The notes below the pieces were generated by a model, which worked only from the letters and a program-made list of their open reading frames with translations, was not told the origin of the DNA and ran no database searches. The translations under genes and the position numbers were made by a program. This document shows, one piece after another, positions 32,194 to 41,143 of a DNA stretch of 64,000 bases. Each line of letters begins with the position of its first letter. Position 1 is the stretch's first letter. This stretch comes from Sarcina sp. DSM 11001 (GTDB taxonomy: Bacteria > Bacillota > Clostridia > Lachnospirales > Lachnospiraceae): NCBI RefSeq assembly GCF_900101015.1, contig NZ_FNFZ01000001.1, positions 75,412 to 139,411 on the forward strand. The letters are read 5' to 3'.

Positions 32194-32580
32194 ATGGCAA
32201 AATTCAGAGTTTTCAAATGTAAGAAGTGCGGCAGCATGGTGATCAAGATCAACCAGGGCGGCTGCGACCCTTCCTGCTGCGGCGAGCCCATGAAGGAGCT
32301 TCGCGCAAATGATACCGACGGTGCAAAAGAGAAGCACGTCCCTGCAGTGGCGATCGTGGACGGCGTGGTCAGAGTCGAGGTCGGTTCTGTTGCTCATCCT
32401 ATGCTCGAAGAGCACTATATCGGATTTATCGCTCTTGAGACGGAAAAGGGAGTCCAGATCAAATATCTCAATCCCGGAGAGGAACCTGTTGCTGAGTTTA
32501 CGGTATTTGATGACAAGCCGGTCACCGTATACGAGTACTGCAACCTTCACGGCCTCTGGAAAGCGGACATCACTGAATAA
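32194..32580 (+). CDS. dfx: desulfoferrodoxin (superoxide reductase)
   Basis: This protein reduces superoxide to hydrogen peroxide without making oxygen, a defence of anaerobes. The 128-residue protein has the two-iron form: an N-terminal desulforedoxin centre I with Cys9, Cys12, Cys28 and Cys29, and a neelaredoxin-like catalytic centre II with Glu46, His48, His68, His74 and the Cys116/His119 pair in YCNLHG. AAGGAGG lies 7 nt before the ATG. It is flanked by its own promoter region and a terminator, so it is probably monocistronic. Confidence 0.96.
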   Translation: MAKFRVFKCKKCGSMVIKINQGGCDPSCCGEPMKELRANDTDGAKEKHVPAVAIVDGVVRVEVGSVAHPMLEEHYIGFIALETEKGVQIKYLNPGEEPVAEFTVFDDKPVTVYEYCNLHGLWKADITE

Positions 32581-32705
32581 GGACCCGCACCAGACCTGTC
32601 CGGCAGGCGCAGGATAAGGAACTGTTATCTGGAAACTGTTCCCGAACGGCACCATACAATGCGCAGCATAGAGTAATGTTGTTTGCTGTATATCAGATGT
32701 AAGGC

Positions 32706-32739
32706 AGAGCCCGGAGGAAGACTTTCCCCCGGGCTCTTT
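32706..32739 (+). terminator. probable terminator after dfx
   Basis: AGAGCCCGG (32706-32714) pairs with CCGGGCTCT (32729-32737), followed by TTTC. The stem is strong and the T-tract short. Confidence 0.65.
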
Positions 32740-32888
32740 CAGGGACTGGATATCGGGGACAGAATGCATAATAAGGCAGGGACAGGATACCTCACATAAT
32801 AAATGGAAGTGAAAAGGAGAATAGTGTCAACTGCCCATCGCCGGACGGCAACAGGGGCCCTTATACAAATAGCGAAAGGATTTTATTT
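32740..32888 (+). other. gap before rpe with a possible coupled 29-codon frame
   Basis: A frame from ATG 32803 ends in TGA 32890-32892, overlapping the rpe start as ATGA. It has no ribosome binding site and a basic, unfamiliar sequence, so it is not called as a gene. Confidence 0.3.
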
Positions 32889-33542
32889 ATGAATCTGTTA
32901 GCACCTTCTATCCTCAGTGCGGATTTTACCAGGCTGGGCGACGCGATCCGGGCGCTCGATGAGTCTCCGGCGGAGTATGTACACGTCGACGTGATGGACG
33001 GGATGTTTGTCCCGAACATCTCATTCGGTTTCCCGGTCATGAAAAGCATCCGTCCGCTGACAAAAAAGACTTTTGACGTCCATCTCATGGTCCAGGACGG
33101 CGACCGCTACATCGATGCGGCTGCGGAAGCCGGCGCGGACCTGATCTGCCTGCACATTGAGGCGGTCAGGCATCCTCAGCGTGCCCTCTCCTATATCCAC
33201 AGCATCGGGAAAAAGGCGGCCCTTGCCCTGTGTCCCCACACACCCATAAGTGAGCTGACCTGGCTTCTGGACGATCTCGACATGGTCCTGCTGATGACAG
33301 TCAACCCTGGATACGGCGGCCAGTCCTATATCCCCGCGATGACACAAAAGATCAAAGACATGCGGGCCATGATCGACGCCAGCGGGAAAGCGATCGATCT
33401 CGAGATCGACGGCGGAGTGAAGACCTCCAACCTCCAGATGTGCCTGGATGCCGGCGCAAATGTCATCGTGGCCGGATCCGCGGTCTTTGAAGGGAATATT
33501 ATAGAGAACGTGCGGGCATTTAAAGAGATCATGGATCGCTGA
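32889..33542 (+). CDS. rpe: ribulose-phosphate 3-epimerase
   Basis: Rpe interconverts ribulose-5-phosphate and xylulose-5-phosphate, feeding the transketolase encoded at 16.5 kb. The 217-residue TIM barrel shows LAPSILSADF, HVDVMDGMFVPNI, the metal/catalytic HLMV, MTVNPGYGGQ and EIDGGVK blocks in order. GAAAGGA lies 9 nt before ATG 32889. It is followed after 37 bp by the rRNA methyltransferase gene. The usual Firmicutes neighbours rsgA and thiN are not here. Confidence 0.96.
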   Translation: MNLLAPSILSADFTRLGDAIRALDESPAEYVHVDVMDGMFVPNISFGFPVMKSIRPLTKKTFDVHLMVQDGDRYIDAAAEAGADLICLHIEAVRHPQRALSYIHSIGKKAALALCPHTPISELTWLLDDLDMVLLMTVNPGYGGQSYIPAMTQKIKDMRAMIDASGKAIDLEIDGGVKTSNLQMCLDAGANVIVAGSAVFEGNIIENVRAFKEIMDR

Positions 33543-33579
33543 CAGAAAAAAACAGACTTAAGGAAACGGGCTGGAGAAG

Positions 33580-33804
33580 ATGAAGACAGAAAGAAAACAG
33601 ACTGACCGGAACAGGCCGGAGAAGATGAAGACAGAAAGAAAACAGACTGACTGGAACAGACCGGAGAAGATAAAGACGGAAAGAAAACAGACTGACTGGA
33701 ACAGACCGGAGAAGATAAAGACGGAAAGAAAACAGACTGACCGGAACAGGCAGGAGAAGATGAAGACAGAAAGCAGACAGATGTCCGGAAACAGACCTGA
33801 AAAG
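33580..33804 (+). repeat. 45-nt tandem repeat x5 at the start of the rRNA methyltransferase gene
   Basis: Five in-frame 45-nt units begin at 33580, 33625, 33670, 33715 and 33760, encoding 15-residue MKTERKQTDRNRPEK-like blocks. Each unit ends in GGAGAAG, placing a GGAG ribosome binding site directly before the next unit's ATG (33625, 33760) or ATA (33670, 33715). The last unit is the most divergent. Confidence 0.92.
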
Positions 33805-35046
33805 AAGAAAGTGGAAAAAAAGCAGGGAGTCCGAAAAAACCCGGATCCGGTAAAAACTGAAAAAGCTGTAAAAGCGGCAAAAAAGAAATCCCGCTGTCCC
33901 GTTTCCGCTCTCTGCGGCGGCTGTACAATGATCGATGTCCCTTACGATGAACAGATCCTGGGCAAGCAGAAGATCCTCGATGAACTCATCGGGGACTACG
34001 TCACTCCGGATCCCTTTATCCGCATGAAGGCGCCGGAACACTACCGCCATAAGGTAACTTCAGTCTTTGCACCGGACCGTAAGGGAAAGCCGGTCTGCGG
34101 CATCTACCGCGAGGGGACCCATGAAGTCGTACCTGTAAAGGCCTGCCTGATCGAGCATATTCAGGCTGACAGGATCGTCCAGACCATCTATAAGCTCCTG
34201 GCCGACTTCCGCATCCGTGTCTATGACGAGGATCTGGATATGGGGCTTCTCCGCTATGTCCAGATCCGCGCGGCCCGGGCCACAAAAGAGATCATGGTGA
34301 CCCTTGTCCTGACAGACCCTGTTCTTCCGTCCCGCAATACTTTTGTTAAAAAGCTTGTGAAGCTCCATCCGGAAATCACGACGATCTTGGTCAATGTCAA
34401 TGACCGCAATACGACCATGGTCCTCGGAAACCGGGAGACTGTCGTCTACGGAAAAGGCTATATTGAAGACGTCCTCTGCGGAAAGCGCTTCCGCATCTCC
34501 TCCCGCTCCTTCTATCAGGTCAATCCCCTGATGACGGAAAAACTCTATAATATCGCCATCGACTGTGCGGCTCTCTCCGGCAGAGAAACTATCCTGGATG
34601 CCTACTGCGGCATCGGGACCATTGGTATCATTGCCGCCCCCCATGCCCGCCGTGTCATCGGCGTCGAGCTGAACGCGGATGCTGTCCGGGACGCCCAGCA
34701 CAATATCCACATGAACGGACTGACAAACGTCGAGATCCTCCAGGGCGATGCCACCCGCTTTATGGAGGACCTGGCAGCAGGGCACAGGGACATTTCATCT
34801 CCTGACATCGATGTCATTTTCATGGATCCTCCCCGGAGCGGTTCCACGGAAGAGTTCATGCGCGCTGCCTGCGCTGTCCGCCCCAAAAAGATCGTCTACA
34901 TTTCCTGCAGCCCCTGGTCCTTACAGAGGGACCTGGAGTATCTGACACAGAACGGCTACGAGGTCAGAAAGGCGGTTCCCGTGGATATGTTCCCTTTTAC
35001 AGGCGGTATCGAGACTGTCTGTCAAATGGTCCGGACGAACAGTTAA
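33580..35046 (+). CDS. rlmD: 23S rRNA (uracil-5-)-methyltransferase, RumA/RlmD family
   Basis: This SAM-dependent enzyme methylates C5 of a uridine in 23S rRNA. The 488-residue protein begins with about 75 residues of basic 15-residue repeats and a Lys-rich linker not found in the family. The conserved part starts at the iron-sulfur motif CPVSALCGGC (Cys106, Cys112, Cys115, with a fourth Cys in VKACLIEH), then the methyltransferase domain with LDAYCGIGTIG, MDPPRSGS and the catalytic cysteine in YISCSPWSL. No TRAM domain is evident. Start choice is open: ATG 33580, 33625 and 33760 all have GGAG 3 nt upstream with short spacing. The exact target uridine (RlmC, RlmD or both as in RlmCD) cannot be decided from the sequence. 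Confidence 0.9.
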   Translation: MKTERKQTDRNRPEKMKTERKQTDWNRPEKIKTERKQTDWNRPEKIKTERKQTDRNRQEKMKTESRQMSGNRPEKKKVEKKQGVRKNPDPVKTEKAVKAAKKKSRCPVSALCGGCTMIDVPYDEQILGKQKILDELIGDYVTPDPFIRMKAPEHYRHKVTSVFAPDRKGKPVCGIYREGTHEVVPVKACLIEHIQADRIVQTIYKLLADFRIRVYDEDLDMGLLRYVQIRAARATKEIMVTLVLTDPVLPSRNTFVKKLVKLHPEITTILVNVNDRNTTMVLGNRETVVYGKGYIEDVLCGKRFRISSRSFYQVNPLMTEKLYNIAIDCAALSGRETILDAYCGIGTIGIIAAPHARRVIGVELNADAVRDAQHNIHMNGLTNVEILQGDATRFMEDLAAGHRDISSPDIDVIFMDPPRSGSTEEFMRAACAVRPKKIVYISCSPWSLQRDLEYLTQNGYEVRKAVPVDMFPFTGGIETVCQMVRTNS

Positions 35047-35048
35047 AA

Positions 35049-35112
35049 CCTGGACTGATAAAGATATAGCCTGGACTGACAGAGGTATTGCCTGTACTGA
35101 TGATCAGATAGA
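35049..35112. repeat. 21-nt tandem repeat after the rRNA methyltransferase
   Basis: CCTGGACTGA-type units start at 35049, 35070 and 35091, exactly 21 nt apart, directly after the stop codon at 35046. No terminator hairpin with a T-tract is seen in 35047-35301. Confidence 0.72.
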
Positions 35113-35301
35113 ATGTACGGATTCATTCGTGACAGTCCTGACAATATCTGGCTGTAATGAAGGCTTTTGGATCTTACAAATACTGTGAGACCTCCAGCGA
35201 ATCCACTTCTTCAGAAAGTTTCTGTAAATTTTTCATTTATATCAATATACCAACTCTAAGATCAAAAGGACTATCACAGGCCCTGTCAGACCTGAGGTAT
35301 T

Positions 35302-35922
35302 TTAAAAGTTGCCGCCGCCCATAGAGGAACCGATCCGGTTTCCCTTTTTGCTCTTTTCCTTCTTTTCTTTCTTGTTTTTCTGTTTGTTTGAACTGGAATC
35401 AGAGGGATTTGTGGTCTGTGATGCGGGGGCTGTCCATGAGGCGGGAGCCTGAGGGGCAGGCGGATTGTAGACCAGATCATCTACTGTGTGTTCCGGCCTT
35501 GTGCGGGAGGCCTTGTGATCCATCTCGCTGCCTGTCCCGGCATCTGGATCCGAAAGAGGATCCGCGGGCTTTGAAGAGTCTGCTTTCGCTTCGGAGGAAG
35601 GGGCGGTACTGTCTGCGGCAGATGACTGGTCAGGACTTTGCTCAGAGACGGAGAGGGAGGAGTCTTCTGCGGTGGACGAGAGGGATATACTTTCGCCATT
35701 TTCAGGGCTGGCTGCGGTATCAGTGGAGGACCCGCCATCAGTTTCTGTATTGGGTTTCTCCGGATCGTTGTCTCCGGCACTGCGGTCCGAAGCTAGTGTC
35801 TGGTCGGATGCTTTTGATGTATCCGGGCTGCCTGAGCTGTTTGTTCCTGCAGCCTTTCCGCATGAAGCAAGCCCTATTGTGATGATGAGCAGAAGAATGA
35901 ACGGAATGCATTTAGAGCGCAT
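35302..35922 (-). CDS. low-complexity secreted lipoprotein
   Basis: The 206-residue product has a lipoprotein signal peptide: MRSKCIP, a hydrophobic core (FILLLIITIGL) and lipobox LASC-G, so Cys near residue 21 should be lipidated and anchor the protein outside the membrane. The rest is Ser/Asp/Thr/Pro-rich, without a recognisable domain, and ends in a Lys-rich stretch. ATG 35922 is chosen because GGAGG lies 6 nt upstream; an ATG 12 nt earlier would overlap that site. Function unknown. It is the last of three minus-strand envelope genes. Confidence 0.75.
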   Translation of the reverse strand: MRSKCIPFILLLIITIGLASCGKAAGTNSSGSPDTSKASDQTLASDRSAGDNDPEKPNTETDGGSSTDTAASPENGESISLSSTAEDSSLSVSEQSPDQSSAADSTAPSSEAKADSSKPADPLSDPDAGTGSEMDHKASRTRPEHTVDDLVYNPPAPQAPASWTAPASQTTNPSDSSSNKQKNKKEKKEKSKKGNRIGSSMGGGNF

Positions 35923-35948
35923 CTTTACCTCCATCTCAAACTATCAGA

Positions 35949-35979
35949 CCTGTGTGGAACGTTGGAGATTCCACACAGG
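35949..35979. promoter_or_regulatory. hairpin before the lipoprotein gene
   Basis: CCTGTGTGGAA (35949-35959) pairs perfectly with TTCCACACAGG (35969-35979), 27 bp upstream of the lipoprotein start on the minus strand. There is no T-tract, so it may act in the 5' leader or as a protein-binding site. CGAAATCATTT-like direct repeats lie next to it (35981-36050). Confidence 0.5.
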
Positions 35980-36094
35980 CCGAAATCATTTCTTTCGCGT
36001 CGAAGATTTATCTTTCAGGCGAAATCGTTTTTCAGGTTGAAATCATTTCTCTTAAAACACTAAAGGACATGGCGCTGATGCGCCGGGAGAAAGC

Positions 36095-36835
36095 TTATTT
36101 CCCGGCTTTGGTCAGACGGAAACGGAGGGAGTAGTATCCTGAACCGGGAGCCGGCACAGTGCAGAATGCACCGTTGAGTTTTCTCCTGGTGACAATGCGC
36201 ACATAGTAGTTGGCATAGGTCTTCAGTTTTGCACTCCGGAAGCTCTTGATGGTCGCTGTCGTTGAGGTCGCCTTCTGGGTGGTTGCCTGGTTCCAATACC
36301 AGGTACCTTTTGGATTCTGGGTCAAAAAGATATTATAGCCGCTGGAGCCGTAGACAGTGTTCCAGCGGAGGCTGACGTAGGGCTTGCGTGAATCGGGCAC
36401 GGAACCTGCCGCGCTCCGGGGCCAGGGGGTGACATAGACGGGATTGGACCACTGACTGTAGATATAGAAAACAGAACCGGTCTTTTCATTGGTCAATTTC
36501 CATCTGGCTCTGACGGACGCGACCACTACATGATTGTACTCATGCTTATTGATGTTGACCACTCTTTTGGTCGTGAATCCGTGCCAGTAGTGGGTACCAT
36601 TCGTCCAGGTCTCCCTGATCTCATAGTCGGTGGCAGCATTGCCGGCGGAGTCGTAGGCCGTGTTCCATGCAAACCTGCAGGAAGTAAACTGAGTGTTGTT
36701 CCAGCACACAAAATGGAAATTGGCCGGTTTGGAATAGGTGACTGCCTCAGCACAGACAGGCATGGCACATGTAAAGCTGAAGATTGCAAGGAAGATGAGC
36801 AGGACTGCGGTAAAGCGTTTAAAAGAGTTTCTCAT
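36095..36835 (-). CDS. secreted protein with two fibronectin type III-like repeats
   Basis: The 246-residue protein has a clear signal peptide (hydrophobic core at about 8-24, cleavage likely after VCAEA). The mature part contains two related beta-sandwich-like units of about 100 residues. Each has a W-N-x-x-Y-x-S core (FAWNTAYDSAGNAATDYEIR and LRWNTVYGSSGYNIFL) and ends with YYVRI- or SVRARW-type strands, as in Fn3 modules. I see no catalytic motif or anchor, so it is probably released or bound to another surface protein. AGGAGG lies 9 nt before ATG 36835. The LRR pseudokinase gene is directly upstream on the same strand. Confidence 0.7.
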   Translation of the reverse strand: MRNSFKRFTAVLLIFLAIFSFTCAMPVCAEAVTYSKPANFHFVCWNNTQFTSCRFAWNTAYDSAGNAATDYEIRETWTNGTHYWHGFTTKRVVNINKHEYNHVVVASVRARWKLTNEKTGSVFYIYSQWSNPVYVTPWPRSAAGSVPDSRKPYVSLRWNTVYGSSGYNIFLTQNPKGTWYWNQATTQKATSTTATIKSFRSAKLKTYANYYVRIVTRRKLNGAFCTVPAPGSGYYSLRFRLTKAGK

Positions 36836-36904
36836 GTGTGTTTACCTCCTTTGGGGTGAGTCCTTTGGGGCTGAAAAAATCCTGGATCCGGCCGGGCTGC
36901 CGGT

Positions 36905-39709
36905 TCATTGCGGCAGGGTGTAGACATCCGTGGTTTCCGGGAAACGGTCCAGTACGGTGGTGTCAGACAGAATATTTCCTGCCAGATATACTTTTTTCAG
37001 TCCTTTTAATTCTGTAAGTACAGAGACATCGGTCACATTATTATATTCGATATAGAGTCTCTCGAGGTTCTGATGGTTTTTAAGAGCAGAGAGATCCGAA
37101 ACCGAGTTTCTGTTGAGGACCAGGTATTTGAGCTTCAGCATATTTCTGAGAGGTGTGAGATCCGTAATGCTGTTGCTGTAAGCCTGCAGGGTCTCAAGCT
37201 CTGTGCAGCCTTCAAGCGGGGCCAGATCACTGATCGAATTGCTTCCAACGTTGAGCCATGTCAGGTTTTTGTAATTATTCAGGGCAGTGAGGCTGCTGAT
37301 ACTGTTTCCGCTCAGGTCCAGGCTTTGAATATCTGTGAGGAGGGCAAGGGGATCGATCAGAGATATCCAGTTGTCCTGAAGGGCGATCGTGGTCAGCTTT
37401 GTCAGGCCGCGCAGGGCGGCGATATCGCTGATCCTGTTCCTGCCCAGATAGAGGGTCTCGAGACTGTCGAGTCCTGCCAGGGGCATCAGGTCGCTGATGC
37501 TGTTGTTTTCCAGATCCAGGTAAACCAGGCCTGTCAATTGCCCCAGTGGAGTGATGTCCCAGATATAGTTGTCCGAAAGCACCAGTTCCTCCAGAGACTG
37601 GAGGTCTGCGAGCCCGCTCAGATCAGAGATCCGGGTGTTGCCCAGGTTCAGGTAAAGCAGGTCTGTCATTCCGCTCAGATCAGGGAACGCGCCGATCGGA
37701 TTGTTGTCCAGCCAGAGTTCCTGGACAGAGGAAAATTCTCCCAGGGAAGAAAGGTCTGTGATCTGGTTGCCGGTCAGAGTCAGGGAACCCAGCGAGGTAT
37801 TACTCCGCAGCGGGGAAATATCCGAGACCAGGTTGTTGTCGAGACGCAGGGTCTCCAGTTCCCTCAGGTTCGAGAGAGGGGTGATGTCTGTGATGGAGTT
37901 GCTGTCCAGATACAATTCCTGCAGACCTGCAAGAGAGGCCAGCCCGGATAAGTCTGTGACCTCGTTTTCATAGAGGGCCAGACTTTTCAGCTCTGTGAGT
38001 TCCTGCAGAGAAGAGAGATCACTGATCCGGTTTCTGCTCAGATCGAGCCAGGTGAGCTTCCTGAGTCCTTTAACGGCATCGGCGGAGGACAGGCTGTTGC
38101 CATGCAGGTCAAGGGTGCGCAGTCTCTGCAGCCGGCTCAGTGCCGAGAGGTCGGCGTTATCCGAGATGTTCATGCGGCAAAGAGAAAGCTTTTTCAGGTG
38201 AGGAAAGGACTCCAGGCCGGCCAGGCTGACAATGGCTTCCTGAGGATCAGGAGCATCATCGCTGTTTCCAAGAAGGAGCTCTTTCACATTTCTTGTATCA
38301 GAGACCCTGACTTCATTTCCGGGGATGCCGAGCGCTGTGAGAACTGCTCTTTTCAGTACGGGGTCGGGGATCTCTATACTCGTTTCATCGATCACCTGCA
38401 GAGCCCGGTTCCCTGTATCTGAGATGTTTCCTATTGTATTATGGGAGAGAGACCTGGAAAGACCACTCAGTACCGGACGGCAGTTTTGTATGGGGGGCTT
38501 TTTCACCATAAAAACAGTGACTCCTGCGATGATCAGGAGAAGGCCGGCGGCTGCGATCACAAAGGGAGCCGCGTGTATCCGGGATTCCGGGGCTTCAGCC
38601 TCGTATTCCCCTGCTCCGGTGCTGTCCGGAACAAGATCCATTTCGTCGATATTGTCCTCCGTGTCGTCAGGGAAGATGTCCTGGCTGGTGTCGTTTTTTT
38701 TCAGATAAACAGGCACTTCGGGCAGGACAGAAGGCTGCGGGAGAGTTTCCGGATAGGAACTGAGGAGCCTTTTGTGGTCCGGCAGATCAGGGCGAAGACA
38801 GGAAAGCAGGGCCCTGTAAAGTTCGCGGGCGGAAGAATATCTGTCCTCAGGCCGGATCGCGCAGCATTTCCTGATGATACCCTGCAGATTGATGTCCGCG
38901 TCAGGGATGGCAGGGAGAAAGCCGCCGTGGAGACGGCGGTAATTGGCGTTATCTATGTCGGCAGTGGAATACTGCAGAGGGGCTGAGGGCAGAAAAGGCA
39001 CGCGTCCTCTGTTGAGAAGCTGATAAAGCACGAGCCCCAGGGAATACACATCGACAGAGCTGCTGCAGTCCCTTCCCGAGAATTGCTCAGGAGCCACATA
39101 GGAGATTGATCCTCTCTTCGGGATAGAATTGCCGGAAATGAGGGCCTTTCCTAACAGGTCAAAATATCCGAGACGGTAGTTCCCTGTAGGGTCGATAAAG
39201 ATACTGGCAGGGCTGATGCCCATGTGGATAACGCCGGCATCGTGACAGAAGATCAGAGCGCGGCAGATATCAAGCGCAGCCTTAAATACCTCTGATTCCG
39301 GTACGGTTCCGGCTTCGCAGGCCGGCAGTATGGACTGCAGAGCCGGCATATTCTTCATACGGAGAAAGCAGAGGCACTCCTCCCTGTTGCGGATGATATG
39401 ACAATCCTGTAAAGGAACAAGATTGGGAGCATCCTTAAACAGGTCTGTCAGTCCGCCGGGGTCAGGAAGGGCACCCTCAAAACGGTCAGACAGTTCCCGC
39501 ATAGTGACCCGGGTGAACTGGAGCAGGGATTCGGAAGGGGTATTTTTTCTTATATTCCGGATCAGATAAAGGTCTCCCTGGGGAGAAGCTGAGACGATCC
39601 GGACGGTTTCCCAGCCTGGCATTACACTGCCAAGCAGTTCATTTGTGAGGCTGGATTCTGATTGAAACAGATGATCTGTAGTAGTTTGCATAATCAATAA
39701 AGGATCCAC
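36905..39709 (-). CDS. transmembrane pseudokinase with extracellular leucine-rich repeats
   Basis: About 934 residues. Residues 40-310 have a protein-kinase fold: VAPEQFSG (APE loop, 205-212) and DVYSLGLVLYQLL (helix F, 220-232) are well kept. The catalytic loop HRDxKxxN is replaced by HMGISPAS (162-169), losing the catalytic Asp, Lys and Asn. DFG is replaced by YFDLL (182-186), and I see no clear VAIK lysine, so it should be a pseudokinase. An acidic linker leads to one membrane helix (about 380-402), then an internalin-like cap and about 19 leucine-rich repeats of 22 residues (500-930, consensus L..L.L..N.ISD..PL). The likely topology is kinase-like domain inside and LRR outside, inferred by analogy with PASTA kinases. 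The GTG at 39709 and ATG at 39691 are alternative starts; neither has a good ribosome binding site. Confidence 0.85.
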   Translation of the reverse strand: MDPLLIMQTTTDHLFQSESSLTNELLGSVMPGWETVRIVSASPQGDLYLIRNIRKNTPSESLLQFTRVTMRELSDRFEGALPDPGGLTDLFKDAPNLVPLQDCHIIRNREECLCFLRMKNMPALQSILPACEAGTVPESEVFKAALDICRALIFCHDAGVIHMGISPASIFIDPTGNYRLGYFDLLGKALISGNSIPKRGSISYVAPEQFSGRDCSSSVDVYSLGLVLYQLLNRGRVPFLPSAPLQYSTADIDNANYRRLHGGFLPAIPDADINLQGIIRKCCAIRPEDRYSSARELYRALLSCLRPDLPDHKRLLSSYPETLPQPSVLPEVPVYLKKNDTSQDIFPDDTEDNIDEMDLVPDSTGAGEYEAEAPESRIHAAPFVIAAAGLLLIIAGVTVFMVKKPPIQNCRPVLSGLSRSLSHNTIGNISDTGNRALQVIDETSIEIPDPVLKRAVLTALGIPGNEVRVSDTRNVKELLLGNSDDAPDPQEAIVSLAGLESFPHLKKLSLCRMNISDNADLSALSRLQRLRTLDLHGNSLSSADAVKGLRKLTWLDLSRNRISDLSSLQELTELKSLALYENEVTDLSGLASLAGLQELYLDSNSITDITPLSNLRELETLRLDNNLVSDISPLRSNTSLGSLTLTGNQITDLSSLGEFSSVQELWLDNNPIGAFPDLSGMTDLLYLNLGNTRISDLSGLADLQSLEELVLSDNYIWDITPLGQLTGLVYLDLENNSISDLMPLAGLDSLETLYLGRNRISDIAALRGLTKLTTIALQDNWISLIDPLALLTDIQSLDLSGNSISSLTALNNYKNLTWLNVGSNSISDLAPLEGCTELETLQAYSNSITDLTPLRNMLKLKYLVLNRNSVSDLSALKNHQNLERLYIEYNNVTDVSVLTELKGLKKVYLAGNILSDTTVLDRFPETTDVYTLPQ

Positions 39710-40042
39710 TGGCTTAAAAAGCCAGGAGGTCGGATGTATTTAGACGGTTATTGAGAAATCATGATAAAACTCTCACTATTATACAGGATTTTAAGGGATT
39801 TGTTAACTCAACCATCATAAAAATGTACTGCGCTCAAATGTACTTTAAAATATGCCCTGAAGTCAAATATATGCCCTGGACTATATGCCTTTGGATTGTA
39901 TTTTTTAAACTCATACACAAAAAGACGCTTGCCTGTAAATTAGTTCCCTGTTACACTTGATTTTAGTATTACTGTAATTATTTTTTAACATTTTTTTAAC
40001 TTCATTTTTACGAATTAAAAGAAAGGAATAAAGGGGGTAGAC
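39710..40042. other. AT-rich divergent gap
   Basis: This gap lies between the divergent pseudokinase and PsiE-like genes. Apart from a GGCTTAAAAAGCC palindrome (39710-39722 region) directly before the pseudokinase start, I see no gene, hairpin or strong promoter. Confidence 0.5.
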
Positions 40043-40594
40043 ATGGTAAATGCACTGAAAAAAATGATGCTTCATCTGTCGGAGTATGTAGAGATTATTT
40101 TGGCCATTTATCTTCTGATCGTCATCTGCCTGGTGATCGGGAGGACCGTGATGGTAGAAACGCCTTTGATCTTTACAGAAGGCGCGTCCCTTCACCATTT
40201 TCTTGAAGCAAGTCTGACGATCGCGGTCTCCATCGAGTTCCTGAAGATGCTGTGTATGCATACACCCGGTACTCTGATCGAGGTCCTGCTCTTCGCTATC
40301 GCAAGGCACATGATCGTTGAATCGCTGCCCCCGCTCCAGAACCTGCTGATCGTCTTCTCCATCGCAGTTCTTTTCGCAGTCCGCAGATACCTGCTGACGT
40401 CCTCCGACCAGAAGGGCATGAACGAACATATCCATGGAGCGCGCGATATCATTGCGGAGCTGACGCACTCCAATAAAGAAAAAGAGGCACTGCACAGCTA
40501 TAGAGAGAATGTTAAAGAGCAGAAGCAGCTGAACAAGGTGGCCCGCAAGATTCAGAAGGAAGAGGAAAAGAATTCTGATAATCACGGCGCGTAA
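40043..40594 (+). CDS. PsiE-like small membrane protein
   Basis: The 183-residue protein has four hydrophobic segments (about 14-35, 50-70, 78-92, 97-115) and a charged C-terminal helical tail (about 120-183) rich in Lys/Glu/Gln. The segment ARHMIVESLPPLQNLL resembles the PsiE family (phosphate-starvation-inducible membrane proteins of unknown function), and the assignment rests on that and on topology. GGGGG lies 6 nt before the ATG. A terminator follows at 40741. Confidence 0.55.
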   Translation: MVNALKKMMLHLSEYVEIILAIYLLIVICLVIGRTVMVETPLIFTEGASLHHFLEASLTIAVSIEFLKMLCMHTPGTLIEVLLFAIARHMIVESLPPLQNLLIVFSIAVLFAVRRYLLTSSDQKGMNEHIHGARDIIAELTHSNKEKEALHSYRENVKEQKQLNKVARKIQKEEEKNSDNHGA

Positions 40595-40740
40595 AGCCCT
40601 TTCGGCACTGATCCGTTACTGACGTGAGAGTGTTCTGTATTTATTGTTGAGATCATTCTTTTATTGTTGAGATCATTCTTTATGCTTTTGTGATTATTCT
40701 TGTTTACACTTGAGATTATACTGGTTTTATTTTCAGGAAA

Positions 40741-40768
40741 CAGCACCGGCGACGGTGCTGTTTTTTTT
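40741..40768 (+). terminator. intrinsic terminator
   Basis: CAGCACCG (40741-40748), loop GCGA, CGGTGCTG (40753-40760), then eight T residues. It is 146 bp after the PsiE-like gene; a 21-nt duplication (TTATTGTTGAGATCATTCTT) lies between. Confidence 0.88.
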
Positions 40769-40823
40769 GCCCGGACCAGGGCGGTATGATGTATTAAAAA
40801 TCATCTGTCGATGAAAAAAACAA

Positions 40824-40853
40824 TTGACAAACAGATGGACTGAGTGATATTGT
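40824..40853 (+). promoter_or_regulatory. candidate promoter of the adhesin gene
   Basis: Perfect TTGACA (40824-40829) and TATTGT (40848-40853) with an 18-bp spacer. The untranslated leader would be about 285 nt. Confidence 0.5.
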
Positions 40854-41020
40854 AAATTCCACAGCAGAGAAAAGCTGCTGATATATTCATTACATTCTGA
40901 ATTCTGTCCGGATTGGACTTAATACCATGTGCAAAAAATCATATAACGGCAGTCATACTGTTTTTATGCCTGTAAACGGCCTGTCCGATCTGCTTTATTC
41001 CTGATCGTGCAGGATTCGCC

Positions 41021-41105
41021 GGCGAGTCTTGATCTTGATCGTAAAGTACTTTGGCGAGTCCTGATCTTGATCGTAAAGGACTTGCGGGCATGTCCTGATT
41101 TTTGA
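41021..41105. repeat. 32-nt tandem repeat in the adhesin leader
   Basis: GGCGAGTCTTGATCTTGATC at 41021 and GGCGAGTCCTGATCTTGATC at 41053 start 32-nt units; a decayed third copy follows from about 41086 (GCATGTCCTGATTTTTGAT). Confidence 0.75.
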
Positions 41106-41143
41106 TGAAACCAATCCTGTTTTACAAGAAAAAGGAGGATGTT

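Noticed and set aside
33326-33928. Minus-strand frames with repeated Phe/Leu/Ser blocks
   Set aside because: They only mirror the 45-nt repeat at the start of the plus-strand rRNA methyltransferase gene.
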